DNA of 64,000 bases from Moritella sp. 24 (GCF_018219155.1 NZ_CP056123.1:4101505-4165504), one strand, 5' to 3'; counted from the first letter of the stretch, positions 36,544-46,704 are shown. Program-made: numbers and translations. The notes: generated by a model from the sequence alone, not told the origin.

Positions 36544-37680
36544 CTATAAATTAATCACGACATCAGTCACTGGTACACTGATACAAGCCTGAATATCTTC
36601 TTCACCCGTATCTGAATATGTTTTGGTTTGGCTGTTATAAACCACACCACTTACCTTCTTACATTTACACTCTTGGCAAATACCAATACGACAACCATAT
36701 TTAGCAGGAACATAATTATCCTCAGCAATGGTTAATAGTGTTTGCTGATTTTCTTCATTCACTACAATATCTTTGTTTGTTGTGGTGAATGAAACCTTGC
36801 GGGCAACATTTAAATCAACATTACTGAAGCTGGCTAAACCAAATTGTTCAAGGTGAATAGCCTCTTGAGATAACCCCATTTCAACGAATAATGCTTGGGT
36901 ATTATCCATCATGCTATTTGGACCACAGATATATACCGCGCTGTTACTCAGATCTGTAGTCACGGCGTTAATATGTGTAGCAGAACAGTGGCCATCACGT
37001 TCACTTTGTAAGATTCTCAAACTGAAATTAGCCTGTTCAACCTCTAACGCAACAAGGTTTTCATGTAAAACATGTTGATTCGCACGGGCATAATAAAGCA
37101 GTGTAAATTTAATATTCGGATAATGAGATACATGTGATAGCAACAAACTATGAAACGGCGTAATACCACTACCACCAGCAATGAATATGACTTCTTTCGT
37201 TGTTTGCTTAATTGTTTGCTCTGTTGCATTTTGTGGCAGGCAAGCACTTAAAACAAAATCACCTTTTGCAGGTGAGATACCCAATAGTTCACCCTTCTCA
37301 ACAGCACTTTCTAGCCAAGGAGTAATACGCCCTTCAAATTGCTTTTTAATGGTTAAGGTAATGGTCTTATCTTGCTGCAACTGCGATAGCGGTGAAGATA
37401 TTGTGAAAGGACGTTTAATATAACTGCCGTTTTGCTTAACCTGTAATTCAACATATTGGCCAGGCTTGAATGTAAAATATTGTTCATTCACCTTGCCCGA
37501 TATTGCTAATGTTAATGAGTACATATCATTGTTTTCGGTCTTTATTCCCACCACCTTTGCGGCATGCATATCACCCATAAGTACGGCAATAGGCTTAGTT
37601 GAAAATGGTGCAAAGTAAGCTTTAAATGTATCGTTATTAAATAACGTCAGTGATAGTTTATTGGTTAAATCATTAAGCAT
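36544..37680 (-). CDS. Ferredoxin reductase-type electron-transfer protein for the desaturase
   Basis: 378-residue flavoprotein with an FAD-binding barrel (RPFTISSPL near 94), an NAD(P)-binding domain (FIAGGSGITPFHSLL) and a C-terminal plant-type [2Fe-2S] domain with Cys at CRIGICQECKC and a later AC. This is the same architecture as the reductase that works with mycobacterial DesA3. The order reductase then desaturase, with a 7-nt gap, supports a dedicated pair. There is no membrane segment, so it is cytoplasmic and probably membrane-associated. Confidence 0.92.
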   Translation of the reverse strand: MLNDLTNKLSLTLFNNDTFKAYFAPFSTKPIAVLMGDMHAAKVVGIKTENNDMYSLTLAISGKVNEQYFTFKPGQYVELQVKQNGSYIKRPFTISSPLSQLQQDKTITLTIKKQFEGRITPWLESAVEKGELLGISPAKGDFVLSACLPQNATEQTIKQTTKEVIFIAGGSGITPFHSLLLSHVSHYPNIKFTLLYYARANQHVLHENLVALEVEQANFSLRILQSERDGHCSATHINAVTTDLSNSAVYICGPNSMMDNTQALFVEMGLSQEAIHLEQFGLASFSNVDLNVARKVSFTTTNKDIVVNEENQQTLLTIAEDNYVPAKYGCRIGICQECKCKKVSGVVYNSQTKTYSDTGEEDIQACISVPVTDVVINL

Positions 37681-38127
37681 GTAGCGCTCTCCCTAAAAGT
37701 TAAAAAGAGCTTACAGGTGTACACTAGAATGATCCATCAGTATTTCACTTAAATAAAATTAAATTAAACAAATAAAATAAACACTTAAAAACAACAACTT
37801 AAAAACACATTAATCAACAAACCAAAAAAACACTGAGTGCACAAGTGTTAACACGGTTAAATTTTAATGACAATTTCATGAAAGATGAATCATTTCCGCC
37901 CTAAAAATAAAATACCTAACTGTAAATACGACTGTTATTTACCAATAAAGTCTAATACTTACTAAACATCTATCATTGTAATTGATAATCTTTAATCCAT
38001 TCATTTGTTCCAACTACCCGTCAATCCACACAAAAATAAAAAATAAATTAGAAACTACGCCAAATTACATCTAAATTTATAATGACCAGTAATCAAGTTG
38101 ATAGAAATCATCAAAGAGAATTGATTC
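37681..38127. other. Non-coding region between the desaturase pair and the Tad genes
   Basis: 447 bp, very AT-rich, with oligo-A tracts between divergent genes. An 8-bp palindrome GTGTACAC at 37717-37724 lies about 40 nt before the reductase start and could be a repressor site, as desaturase genes often have one. Nothing else stands out. Confidence 0.4.
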
Positions 38128-39582
38128 ATGATCTCAAGCAGCCATAGACAAAACGGTTTTATCATTCCACTTGCATCCATTTCTCTCATTGCCTTAATTG
38201 CGATGGTCGGATTTGCGCTAGATACAGGGAAAGTCTATTCCGATCATCGTCTTGCCCAAACAGCTGCAGATGCTGCAGCCTTAGCTGGCGCGTTTGAAAA
38301 ATTTAACCAGCGCGATAGCACGATTAGCAGCGCAGCTTATGCAGAAGCAACAACAAATGGCTTCACCGATGGTACCGATGGCATTACCATCACTGTCAAT
38401 AACCCTCCAACAAGTGGATTTTATCAAGGTGATAACAATTCCGTTGAAGTTATTATCAATCAATCTACCGCGACCTTCTTTCTACCTGTACTCAATATTA
38501 ATACGATCAATAGTGAAGTAAGGGCGGTTGCTAATGGTAATACAGCCTCAGGGTCAAATTGTGTCTACGTACTCGATGATGATCACGAAGGCGCATTAGA
38601 AGTCAGTAGTGATTCATCTTTAGAAGCCCACTGTGGTATTTGGGTCAACTCTGATAATAAGAAAGCCTCTATGGTTGAAAGTGGGGCCTGTGTTAAAGCT
38701 GATACTATCTCTGTTGTTGGAGGATATAAAACAGGTCAAAATTGCGATTCTGGTGGTTCAGCTTACCAATGTGACACCGCAGGTGATTGCCCTATTTATG
38801 GCAAAGGTAAATCAGCGGCGTTATCACCACTTCCAGCAGCAGATCCATTTATTAATCTAGCGACTCCAACAGTGGATCGAACATCTGGCGCCTGCCCAAG
38901 TGATGAATCCTGTGATGCAACTGGCTGTAGCGGTAAAGAAAAAGATTCAGGCGGTCCATACGAAGCTTATACCGTGGATACCAGTGGTTCAAAAACGTTA
39001 AATCCAGGTACATATTGTGGCGGGATACTGGTTAAAAAAGGCAATGTAACAATGAATCCTGGCGTATATATAATGCGTGGAGGCGGCTTTAAAGTAGAAG
39101 GAGGCGACTCCGATGTCACAGGTAACAGCGTCTCTATTTACAATACCTGTTTCTGGGAATGTGACGACCCAAATTCAGACCATTCTCCCGATAAAGGTAA
39201 AGAGTGGTATTCGACATTAGATGTTAATTCGAGCGCTACTGTCGATCTATCTGCACCACCTTGTAATGGAGGTAACAGCGGTAGTCAGTGTGTCAACACA
39301 CTTGACGGCGTACTCTTCTTTTCTGATCGTGACGCCCCCTCTTCAGATGATCCAGGCGCAGATCCAGTGAACCGCATAGACAGTGACTCAAATGCCATAC
39401 TTTCAGGCGCTATTTACGTATGGAACCAGCACCTCAAATTTCACAGTGGTTCGTCAGGTAACCCAAGTGATGCGATTTTAGTATCAAAATTTTTAGAGGT
39501 TTCCAGTAACTCATCTGTCGAAATCACCAATTTCACAGGGGCCGGTGGTTCGCCATTAAAACGAGTTACCTTAGTCGAATAA
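38128..39582 (+). CDS. TadG-like pilus-assembly/surface protein
   Basis: 484 residues. The N-terminus has the TadG-type membrane anchor (GFIIPLASISLIALIAMVGFALDTG) followed by HRLAQTAADAAALAGA, a family hallmark. The rest is a Cys- and Gly-rich exported domain with the repeated style NPGTYCGGILV ... NPGVYIMRGGGF seen in TadG-like proteins of other proteobacteria. It leads a three-gene run with two TadE-like genes, but no Tad ATPase, secretin or prepilin peptidase is nearby. Confidence 0.85.
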   Translation: MISSSHRQNGFIIPLASISLIALIAMVGFALDTGKVYSDHRLAQTAADAAALAGAFEKFNQRDSTISSAAYAEATTNGFTDGTDGITITVNNPPTSGFYQGDNNSVEVIINQSTATFFLPVLNINTINSEVRAVANGNTASGSNCVYVLDDDHEGALEVSSDSSLEAHCGIWVNSDNKKASMVESGACVKADTISVVGGYKTGQNCDSGGSAYQCDTAGDCPIYGKGKSAALSPLPAADPFINLATPTVDRTSGACPSDESCDATGCSGKEKDSGGPYEAYTVDTSGSKTLNPGTYCGGILVKKGNVTMNPGVYIMRGGGFKVEGGDSDVTGNSVSIYNTCFWECDDPNSDHSPDKGKEWYSTLDVNSSATVDLSAPPCNGGNSGSQCVNTLDGVLFFSDRDAPSSDDPGADPVNRIDSDSNAILSGAIYVWNQHLKFHSGSSGNPSDAILVSKFLEVSSNSSVEITNFTGAGGSPLKRVTLVE

Positions 39583-39594
39583 TAGGGACAGAGC

Positions 39595-40071
39595 ATGAAA
39601 CGATCATCAATTAGCCGCCCCTCTAAAACGGACCAACGGGGGATCATAGCCATAGAAGCAATCATAGTATTACCGATTATGATTCTTATTATGTTAACAA
39701 TATTAGATTTTGGCAGAGTGATGCACGCTTCTATCACCACGACAAATTCCGCGAGGTCCGCTGCAGGTTATGGTGCTCAAAATACCAATTCAGCCATAGA
39801 TTACACAGGCATGAAGTCAGCAGCATTAGCAGATGCAACGAATCTTAAGGTTGATGATTACAATACTTCCGCGGTCACCATTACCACCGAGCGAATCTGT
39901 CGCTGCGTAGGAGGAAGCAATATCAGTTGCGGCAGCACATCATCTTGTAATTTGGGTGTTGAAGTATATGTAAAAAGTACTGCAACTCGAGATTTTCGCA
40001 CTCTAGCTCCCTATCCAATAATCCCCAATAGCGTACAGTTAACACGTAGCGCAACGATCAGGATCCAATAA
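39595..40071 (+). CDS. TadE-like pseudopilin (first copy)
   Basis: 158 residues with the TadE prepilin-like start: QRGIIAIEAIIVLPIMILIMLTILDFGRVMHASITTTNSARSAAGYGAQ pattern, one membrane helix (about 24-45) with a Glu near its start as in type IV pilins, then a periplasmic part with four Cys (ICRCVGGSNISCGSTSSC). It begins 12 nt after the TadG-like gene and ends 1 nt before the next TadE-like gene. Confidence 0.83.
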   Translation: MKRSSISRPSKTDQRGIIAIEAIIVLPIMILIMLTILDFGRVMHASITTTNSARSAAGYGAQNTNSAIDYTGMKSAALADATNLKVDDYNTSAVTITTERICRCVGGSNISCGSTSSCNLGVEVYVKSTATRDFRTLAPYPIIPNSVQLTRSATIRIQ

Positions 40072-40072
40072 C

Positions 40073-40507
40073 ATGCAAAATACATTACGTTACCAACACG
40101 GTATCGCCGCTATCGAATCGGCCATCGTCGCACCATTATTTTGCTTATTATTACTGGTTATATTAGATGGTTCTCGACTTATTTATGCCTATGGCGCAAT
40201 ATCCCACGCAGCCCGAGAAGGTGTCCGTTACGCCGTAGTAAGAGGGACAGAAGCAGGACAAGATAACCGCCGTATAGGCGATTCACCAACCTCACCAACA
40301 CAAATCGAAACCTATGTATTACAGCGTTCCCAGCCACTAAACAGTATTACAGTGACGACAACGTGGGATCGAGACAGTAACCAATTAATCACTAAAGACG
40401 CAGGGCAAGTAGTAGAAGTTGAAGTCAGTCACGACTTTGTTAGCGTGACCCCTTTTTTACCTTCTATCACACTTAGCAGTACATCGAGTACGATCATTTA
40501 TTTCTAA
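40073..40507 (+). CDS. TadE-like pseudopilin (second copy)
   Basis: 144 residues, same plan: HGIAAIESAIVAPLFCLLLLVILDG anchor with a helix-start Glu, then YGAISHAAREGVRYAVVRGTEAG, the conserved TadE segment. It lacks the Cys cluster of the first copy. It starts almost directly after the previous stop, so the three Tad genes form one operon. Confidence 0.85.
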   Translation: MQNTLRYQHGIAAIESAIVAPLFCLLLLVILDGSRLIYAYGAISHAAREGVRYAVVRGTEAGQDNRRIGDSPTSPTQIETYVLQRSQPLNSITVTTTWDRDSNQLITKDAGQVVEVEVSHDFVSVTPFLPSITLSSTSSTIIYF

Positions 40508-40684
40508 ATAAATACGCCTCATAGCTCTCTAAAGTAAAAATGAAGGTTTAACGGTTATCACATAAATCATCAAACCTCTTGTTATCCTCAAGTTTATCTA
40601 ATCATTACGACCACAATCGCTATACTTAGTTGTGGGTAGTTGAATTCGTTATTCTGCGCTCATTCCGAATCAACTGAAGGTATC

Positions 40685-42306
40685 ATGAAGGAAAATAGTC
40701 GACCAAATGTCATCCTACTGACAATAGCCCTCATTACTATGTCGCTTGCTACTTTAAGTGGTTGGCTGATTTATGCATCTCAAAAAGAATCAATCATCAG
40801 TGAGTTTCAAAAAAATGTTGATGAACGTGCAGCAGCAATCCATCGCGAATTACTTATCAATTTCGAAACGCTGCAATCATTAGCGATATTATTTGATGGG
40901 AGCGTCATTCCTGATCATGCCCGCTTTCAAAAAGAGGCACAAAAAATACGCCATCGTCATAACGGGATTCAAGCCCTAAACTGGGTGCCACGTATTGATA
41001 ATTCGAATCGAAAACAATATGAACTGAATGTACGATCTCACTATCCTAATTATGAAATCACTGAATTAAGCGATGGCCAGATGATCACGGCAAAAATAAA
41101 GTCTGAATATTTTCCGGTGTATTATCTAGAACCACTTATTGGGAATGAAGCAGCATTAGGGTTTGATCTCTCTTCTAACACTGAGCGCCTATCTGCGTTA
41201 CAAAAATCAAGAGACAGCAATACAGCGCAAGCAACCGCTAGCGTCACATTGGTACAGGGCGCACAGGATAAAAAGGGATTTATTGCATTCCAACCCATCT
41301 ATTCGATATATTCGCCGACGAAAACTTACTCGGGTTTGTCCTTGGCGTTTATAATATCAACGATATTATTGCTCACTCAGATAATCATGGTTCGCTGACG
41401 AATGTTAACTTTAAATTAGTCGATAACACAGCACTAGAAAATCCAACAGCTCTGTATACAGAGCAAACTATAAATACAGCTGTCGATACCAGTATTGTTT
41501 ACAGTAAAAATCTCCCTCCTCTTTGGGGGCGGCAATGGACAATCGTCGCCTCACCAACGACTCACTATATTAATAATAAAATAAACTATATGCCTTTCGC
41601 TGTATTTAATATCGGCTTCCTATTAAGCCTATTTATATTTTATTATATTAAAGTCAGTACACGTAAATCAGTCATGATTCAGCGTGAACATGAAAAGAAA
41701 AATAATGCGTTGCATAGAAAAAACAAACGTTTGGAGCTTTTATCTCGTTATGATGCGCTCACAGGCATTGCCAATAGACGGTTTTTAAATGAAGTTTTTA
41801 GTAGTGAATGGTCGCGTGCAATAAGAAATAAAAAAACCATTACTTTCATTCTCATTGATATTGATTTTTTTAAAAAATATAACGATAACTATGGCCATCC
41901 GATGGGGGACGAATGTTTACAAAAAGTCGCCAATATTCTCAATTGCATCCCCCGACGAACTGGTGACCTTGTGGCCCGCTACGGTGGAGAAGAGTTTGCC
42001 ATCGTACTCGCAGAAACAGCAACGCCAGAAACAGTCGCAGATAGATGCCGTCAAGCTGTTGAAGCACTGAACATTGCCCATCAACATTCAAAAATAGCCG
42101 ATGTCATTACTGTAAGCGTTGGTGTCGCGACGACAATCCCTTCAGATAAAAGTGATAAAAAGCAACTTATTGAAGCGGCGGATAAAGCGCTTTATCAAGC
42201 GAAGGCCAAGGGCAGGAATCAAGTTGTTGTATCATCAAAAAAAGGGCTGAAATTAGTCACAGAAACATACACCAAAACCTATCTAAACGACAGTAACTCG
42301 ATGTAA
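40685..42306 (+). pseudogene. CHASE-GGDEF diguanylate cyclase, frameshifted
   Basis: The 5' part (40685-41398) encodes a membrane anchor and a CHASE extracellular sensor domain. The frame then fails at about 41335: the next frame continues FVLGVYNINDII and stays open through a second membrane helix to a GGDEF domain with RYGGEEF and an RTGD inhibitory site five residues before it. Removing one T from the TTT run region, or a four-T ancestor, explains it. The cyclase half is intact and could be made alone from the ATG at 41590 as a 238-residue protein. The 3' end overlaps the convergent dioxygenase gene by 24 nt. Confidence 0.82.
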
Positions 42307-43095
42307 CTTACGCGGGTTATCAGCATAATCAATCACGGCATAATGCTGAGTGCAACGGTTGTCCCAAATGGCTAATGAATGGGCTTGCCATTTAAACCTT
42401 ACTTGATATTCAGGCTGTCTTGCCATGGCAAATAATTTCGCTAATAACGTATTACTATCATCTCGATTCATACCGATAATATAACGAGTAAACTGTTCGT
42501 TAATAAATAATATTTCTTCGCCAGTTTCAGGATGCCGCGTTATCACAGGATGAGATACAGGTGGGTTTTCTGCTGACACTGCAATAACGTCTTTTTGCCA
42601 ATCCTCGGTGATCTCGCTAGATTCAATGCCATCAAATGCAAATAACGCATGCATCGCAGATAACGCTCTTAGCAATACTTTATCTTGTTCAGGTAAATCA
42701 CGAAATATAGCCGTCATCGAACACCAAATGGTATCGCCACCACAAGTCGGCACATGCTGAGCATGAAGAACAGATGCCTTTGAAGGTTGCTGTCGCCATG
42801 TATGATCGGTATGCCAGAAACTTTCTAGCGGTGGCTTTCCCTTCACCGTTTCAATGACACTGACCTGCGGTGCACTAGCGACATGAGGAAAAAAAGGATG
42901 TACCGATTCTAGCGCCCCAAAACGTGCTGCAATCGCTAAATGTTGTTGCGGTGAAAATACTTGCTCACGCATAAAGATGACTTGATGTTTAAGCCAAGTT
43001 TGATAAACCATATTAAATGTATGATCATCACATGTAGCTAAATCAACATTATGAATCAACGCCCCAATATGTGGAGTAAGCAGCTCAATCTTCAC
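42283..43095 (-). CDS. TauD/TfdA family Fe(II)/2-oxoglutarate dioxygenase
   Basis: 270-residue non-heme iron oxygenase of the taurine dioxygenase family. The iron ligands are visible as WHTDHTW (His and Asp near 94-96) and the distal His in NRCTQHYAV, with the 2-oxoglutarate Arg in RKLHRV. It begins with GTG at 43095, 4 nt after a lipoprotein gene. No sulfonate transporter is near, so taurine as substrate is not supported; the family also acts on herbicides, alkyl sulfates and other small acids. Confidence 0.88.
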   Translation of the reverse strand: MKIELLTPHIGALIHNVDLATCDDHTFNMVYQTWLKHQVIFMREQVFSPQQHLAIAARFGALESVHPFFPHVASAPQVSVIETVKGKPPLESFWHTDHTWRQQPSKASVLHAQHVPTCGGDTIWCSMTAIFRDLPEQDKVLLRALSAMHALFAFDGIESSEITEDWQKDVIAVSAENPPVSHPVITRHPETGEEILFINEQFTRYIIGMNRDDSNTLLAKLFAMARQPEYQVRFKWQAHSLAIWDNRCTQHYAVIDYADNPRKLHRVTVV

Positions 43096-43099
43096 CTTA

Positions 43100-44275
43100 T
43101 TACTCTTTACTTACGCTGTTAACCGTATCGCTATCTGTACTAGCAGCCACAACATCTACATCCATCAAGAGTGTCTCTTCATCTAATACTTCACTCTCTA
43201 CAGCGTCATTCTCTACGGCTTCATCTTCAATAATAGCCGCTTTCACTTTCTCTGTTAACGTTATAATTAACGCTGCTTGTTCATCGTTAAGCGCTTTTTG
43301 TTGATTCAATTTATTATGGATCGCATCTTCGAAATACGACACTTGCTCAACATATGTCAGGCTCGAAATATCTTCAGAAAATAAATTAAATGCGACAGTA
43401 GCAACCGCATCTCGATAACGTAATGCAATCTTTTCACTTTCAGAACGATCGACACTGTTGATCCAACGTACTTCAGCTGTCACGTTATTAGCACGGCGTA
43501 AATCATCTTCAACTTTCGTGACAATTTTCTCGATAACGAGATGCTCTCTTGGCGCGAAAATGATCGCATCATTCAGCTGTTTTACGCTTAGCTGTATTTG
43601 CGTATAAGTTTGTGGGATCAGATCTTGATCCAATTTCTTCATTTTCTTTACTAACGGTGTGTAATACTTACTTTTCACAACCCTGATCTCGAGTTGCAAT
43701 AATCGAGCTTGCACTGCCGCACTGCGCTTGTCATAACCACTGGTTGAGTCATCATCTTCAATATCAGCAATTAAATCGGCCATACTTTCATTAATATCCG
43801 TTAATTCACTCTGCCATTGGCCATGTACTTGCGGCAATAAATACGCAACATCAGCCAATTGCGGCGCTAGAAATTCGGAGACCAGTGCTTTAATACGCAC
43901 AGCTTTATCTAACGCTTCTTGCGCGTATTCAATCTTATCGATAACTTTACTTTCTGAAGGGCCACCAAAAAAACCTTGATCATTCGGATCAAATTGGGTC
44001 ACGAGCGTACGCATCGTTCTAACCGACGAATTTACGTCTTTCCAGCTATCTGGTGCAAAGTATACATAGTCTTGTTCTTTCGCCGATTGATACTGCTGTT
44101 CAACACGATCAGCTAATGCTTTGACTTTCTGTATTGCCAGCGTCGCTTCGTCGATGATTTCAACATCATTGGTATTATGAGCATTATTTTGTGCAGACTC
44201 CGTCGATGCACAACCTGATAGTCCAGCAACCGATATCACGATCGCAGCAAACAGGGTTTTCTTCATGTCATTCAT
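43100..44275 (-). CDS. Lipoprotein of unknown function, coiled-coil rich
   Basis: 391 residues with a lipoprotein signal (lipobox LSGC, Cys about 22). The body is largely helical and acidic, with coiled-coil-like stretches (YAQEALDKAVRIKALV, RLLQLEIRVVKSKYY), and a very acidic tail (about 340-391, DEAVENDAVESEVLDEE). I recognise no family. It shares a transcript with the dioxygenase gene 4 nt downstream, although a functional link is not obvious. Confidence 0.7.
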   Translation of the reverse strand: MNDMKKTLFAAIVISVAGLSGCASTESAQNNAHNTNDVEIIDEATLAIQKVKALADRVEQQYQSAKEQDYVYFAPDSWKDVNSSVRTMRTLVTQFDPNDQGFFGGPSESKVIDKIEYAQEALDKAVRIKALVSEFLAPQLADVAYLLPQVHGQWQSELTDINESMADLIADIEDDDSTSGYDKRSAAVQARLLQLEIRVVKSKYYTPLVKKMKKLDQDLIPQTYTQIQLSVKQLNDAIIFAPREHLVIEKIVTKVEDDLRRANNVTAEVRWINSVDRSESEKIALRYRDAVATVAFNLFSEDISSLTYVEQVSYFEDAIHNKLNQQKALNDEQAALIITLTEKVKAAIIEDEAVENDAVESEVLDEETLLMDVDVVAASTDSDTVNSVSKE

Positions 44276-44500
44276 CCAATATTTTATGTTGTTAATCTAT
44301 GGATACTACCGAACACCTAGCAAGGTCACAATACAAAACCATGAAATCTGTGCCTATGACACAATTATAACCACTAACCGCTGCTGTAACTGCCAATTTT
44401 GAGATGCAGTACATCTTACTAAGATGATCATAAAAGCCGATTGTTTTATCTTTTACATTCCAAACATATCGATTATAAATAGATAATTACACTATGTTAT

Positions 44501-44560
44501 CGCTTACAATAACTTACGGTAGCTTACGGTAGCTTACGGTATCTTACAGTAACGTACAAG
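44501..44560 (+). repeat. Six 10-bp direct repeats upstream of dgkA-eptA
   Basis: Successive 10-mers CGCTTACAAT, AACTTACGGT, AGCTTACGGT (twice), ATCTTACAGT and AACGTACAAG run in exact helical phase, 66 bp before the dgkA start. The shared core CTTAC spaced by 5 bp is, on the other strand, GTAAG-N5-GTAAG, one base per half-site away from the CpxR-type GTAAA-N5-GTAAA box. This is a plausible array of OmpR/CpxR/PmrA-family response-regulator sites. The rest of 44276-44625 has no gene. Confidence 0.6.
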
Positions 44561-44625
44561 ATATTGTCCTATTATGATGCGCTAATAAAGGTAATTATTT
44601 TAGCTCAAATAGGATTGGTAAGCGA

Positions 44626-45015
44626 ATGAATCAAAGTGATGTAATAACTAACGCCGGTAAGCCCGGATTTACTGGTTTGACCCGTATTATTAAAGCTACA
44701 GGGTATTCATTCCAAGGATTGCGCGATGCATTTAAATACGAATCAGCGATCAGACAAGAATTACTATTACTGGTCATTTTCACGCCTATTGCCCTGTTAT
44801 TAGATGTGAGTAATATCGAAAAAATACTGCTAGTGGCATCGTTAGTTCTCGTCGTCATCGTAGAACTACTAAACTCGGCGATTGAAGCCGTTGTAGACCG
44901 AGTGGGAACAGAACACCACATACTCAGTGGTCGAGCCAAAGACATCGGTTCTGCCGCTGTATTTGTTACCTTATGCTTAGCAGCATTTATTTGGTTCATG
45001 GTTGTGATGTTATAA
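44626..45015 (+). CDS. dgkA: Diacylglycerol kinase
   Basis: Small trimeric inner-membrane kinase that returns diacylglycerol, a by-product of envelope modification, to phosphatidic acid. The 129 residues have three membrane helices and the catalytic segment VELLNSAIEAVVDRVG, plus RAKDIGSAAVF. The stop is 2 nt before the eptA start, so the pair is translationally coupled. That makes sense because EptA generates diacylglycerol. Confidence 0.96.
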   Translation: MNQSDVITNAGKPGFTGLTRIIKATGYSFQGLRDAFKYESAIRQELLLLVIFTPIALLLDVSNIEKILLVASLVLVVIVELLNSAIEAVVDRVGTEHHILSGRAKDIGSAAVFVTLCLAAFIWFMVVML

Positions 45016-45017
45016 CG

Positions 45018-46697
45018 ATGAAAAATATACTTAACGCTCAAGTCAATCGCATTGCCCCTAACCTTAGTATTAGCGTCAATAAATTACGTAAACTCCAAAT
45101 TAATATCAGCATGACTAAGTTTATATTGCTGTATTCACTGTATTTTGGATTCGTACTCAACACTCCTATCACCTCACGTTTAATCGATATTACTGCCGAT
45201 ACAAGTAGTTGGTTATTTGTATACACAGCCCCGGTATTACTAAGCTGCGCATTTGTCATTATTTTCTCTTTATTTGCAATACCCTACTTCGCTAAACCTT
45301 TCTTTATTATGGTTCTCGTATCTTCAGCTGCAGCTTGCTATGCGACCCTAAAATACGGTGTTTTATTTGACTACACCATGATCGAAAATGTGATTGAAAC
45401 CAATACCAGTGAAGCTGTCTCATATGTTAATTTAAGCTCAATTAGTTACTTATTTTTTGTTGGTATTGTACCTGCAATATTAATTGCCTTAATTCGATTC
45501 AAAACCCAAGAGCCTTTGCTAAAACGTGCTTTTAAAAGATTAATGTTAGTATTATCTGCAATTGCGATAATCGTTTTAATCGCAGCTTGTTTTTATAAAG
45601 ATTACGCATCTGTAGGCCGTAATAATTCTTATCTCAATAAGATGATCGTACCTGCACATATTTTTAATAGTTTTAAATACATTAAAAAAGAAGTCTTTAC
45701 TGAGAAGCTCACTTATAAACCCCAAGGTGAAGATGCTACGTTACCACCCGCAATTAACGGTAAACCAAACTTAATGGTACTCATTGTCGGTGAAACAGCC
45801 CGTTCAATGAACATTGCCTATAACGGTTATGAACGTAATACTAATCCTTATACACAGGACATGGGCATCATCTCGTTTCAAGATGTATCGTCTTGCGGTA
45901 CTGCAACAGCACATTCGTTACCTTGTATGTTCTCCAACCTAGACCGCCGCGACTATAATAAAAACCGCGCCAACAGCCAAGATAACGTACTTGATGTATT
46001 AGCGAATGCCAACGTTGATGTGTTATGGAAAGACAATGATGGCGGTGATAAGTCAGTAGCTAAAGGCGTTAGCTTAATCACGATGGATGCGAATAAACAT
46101 GCCGATGTGTGTAATGGTGCGACTTGCTACGATGAAGTGATGCTGAAGTCATTTGATGATGAAGTTGCGAATATGAAAGAAAACAAATTAATCGCAATGC
46201 ATGTTATTGGCAGTCATGGACCGACCTATTTTTTAAGGTACCCACGACAAAAAGAATTATTTTCGCCATCATGTAATCAGAGTGATATTGAGAACTGTAC
46301 TGATGAAGAAATTGTCAATGTCTATGATAATACCATTGCTTATACCGATTACGTGATTGCCGAAACAATCAAGAAATTACAGCGTTATTCAAAAGACTAT
46401 AACGTTGCCTTAATGTATATTTCTGACCATGGAGAATCATTAGGTGAGAAAGGGCTATACCTGCATGGAACACCTTACTCATTTGCACCAGAAGAACAAA
46501 CCCAAGTGCCATTTTTCATGTGGTTACCACAACAATACGCGGATGCAAAAGGGATTGATAAGCGCTGTATCATGAAGAAAGCAAAAGAGAATACGTTCTC
46601 TCACGATAATTTATTCCATACTTTATTGGGATTTTATGGTGTTGAAAGTAGCGTGATTAACCCACGTTTAGATATTACAGCTAGCTGTAAACTGTAA
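45018..46697 (+). CDS. eptA: Lipid A phosphoethanolamine transferase EptA family
   Basis: Transfers phosphoethanolamine from phosphatidylethanolamine to lipid A, lowering its negative charge and giving resistance to cationic peptides. I chose the ATG at 45018, two bases after dgkA, giving 559 residues. Five N-terminal membrane helices (to about 185) are followed by a periplasmic sulfatase-like domain with the catalytic Thr in VGETARSMN, SCGTATAHSLPCMFS, and SDHGESLGEKGLYLHG. The Cys pairs expected for disulfides are present. The upstream 10-bp repeats suggest two-component control. Confidence 0.94.
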   Translation: MKNILNAQVNRIAPNLSISVNKLRKLQINISMTKFILLYSLYFGFVLNTPITSRLIDITADTSSWLFVYTAPVLLSCAFVIIFSLFAIPYFAKPFFIMVLVSSAAACYATLKYGVLFDYTMIENVIETNTSEAVSYVNLSSISYLFFVGIVPAILIALIRFKTQEPLLKRAFKRLMLVLSAIAIIVLIAACFYKDYASVGRNNSYLNKMIVPAHIFNSFKYIKKEVFTEKLTYKPQGEDATLPPAINGKPNLMVLIVGETARSMNIAYNGYERNTNPYTQDMGIISFQDVSSCGTATAHSLPCMFSNLDRRDYNKNRANSQDNVLDVLANANVDVLWKDNDGGDKSVAKGVSLITMDANKHADVCNGATCYDEVMLKSFDDEVANMKENKLIAMHVIGSHGPTYFLRYPRQKELFSPSCNQSDIENCTDEEIVNVYDNTIAYTDYVIAETIKKLQRYSKDYNVALMYISDHGESLGEKGLYLHGTPYSFAPEEQTQVPFFMWLPQQYADAKGIDKRCIMKKAKENTFSHDNLFHTLLGFYGVESSVINPRLDITASCKL

Positions 46698-46704
46698 ATA
46701 ATAT

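Noticed and set aside
42283-43095. Naming the dioxygenase tauD
   Set aside because: The family motifs are clear, but no tauABC or sulfonate genes are near and the neighbour is an unrelated lipoprotein, so the substrate is open.
44501-44560. 10-bp repeats as a CRISPR array or replication iterons
   Set aside because: Units are contiguous, too short and have no spacers; no replication initiator gene is near. A regulator array fits better.
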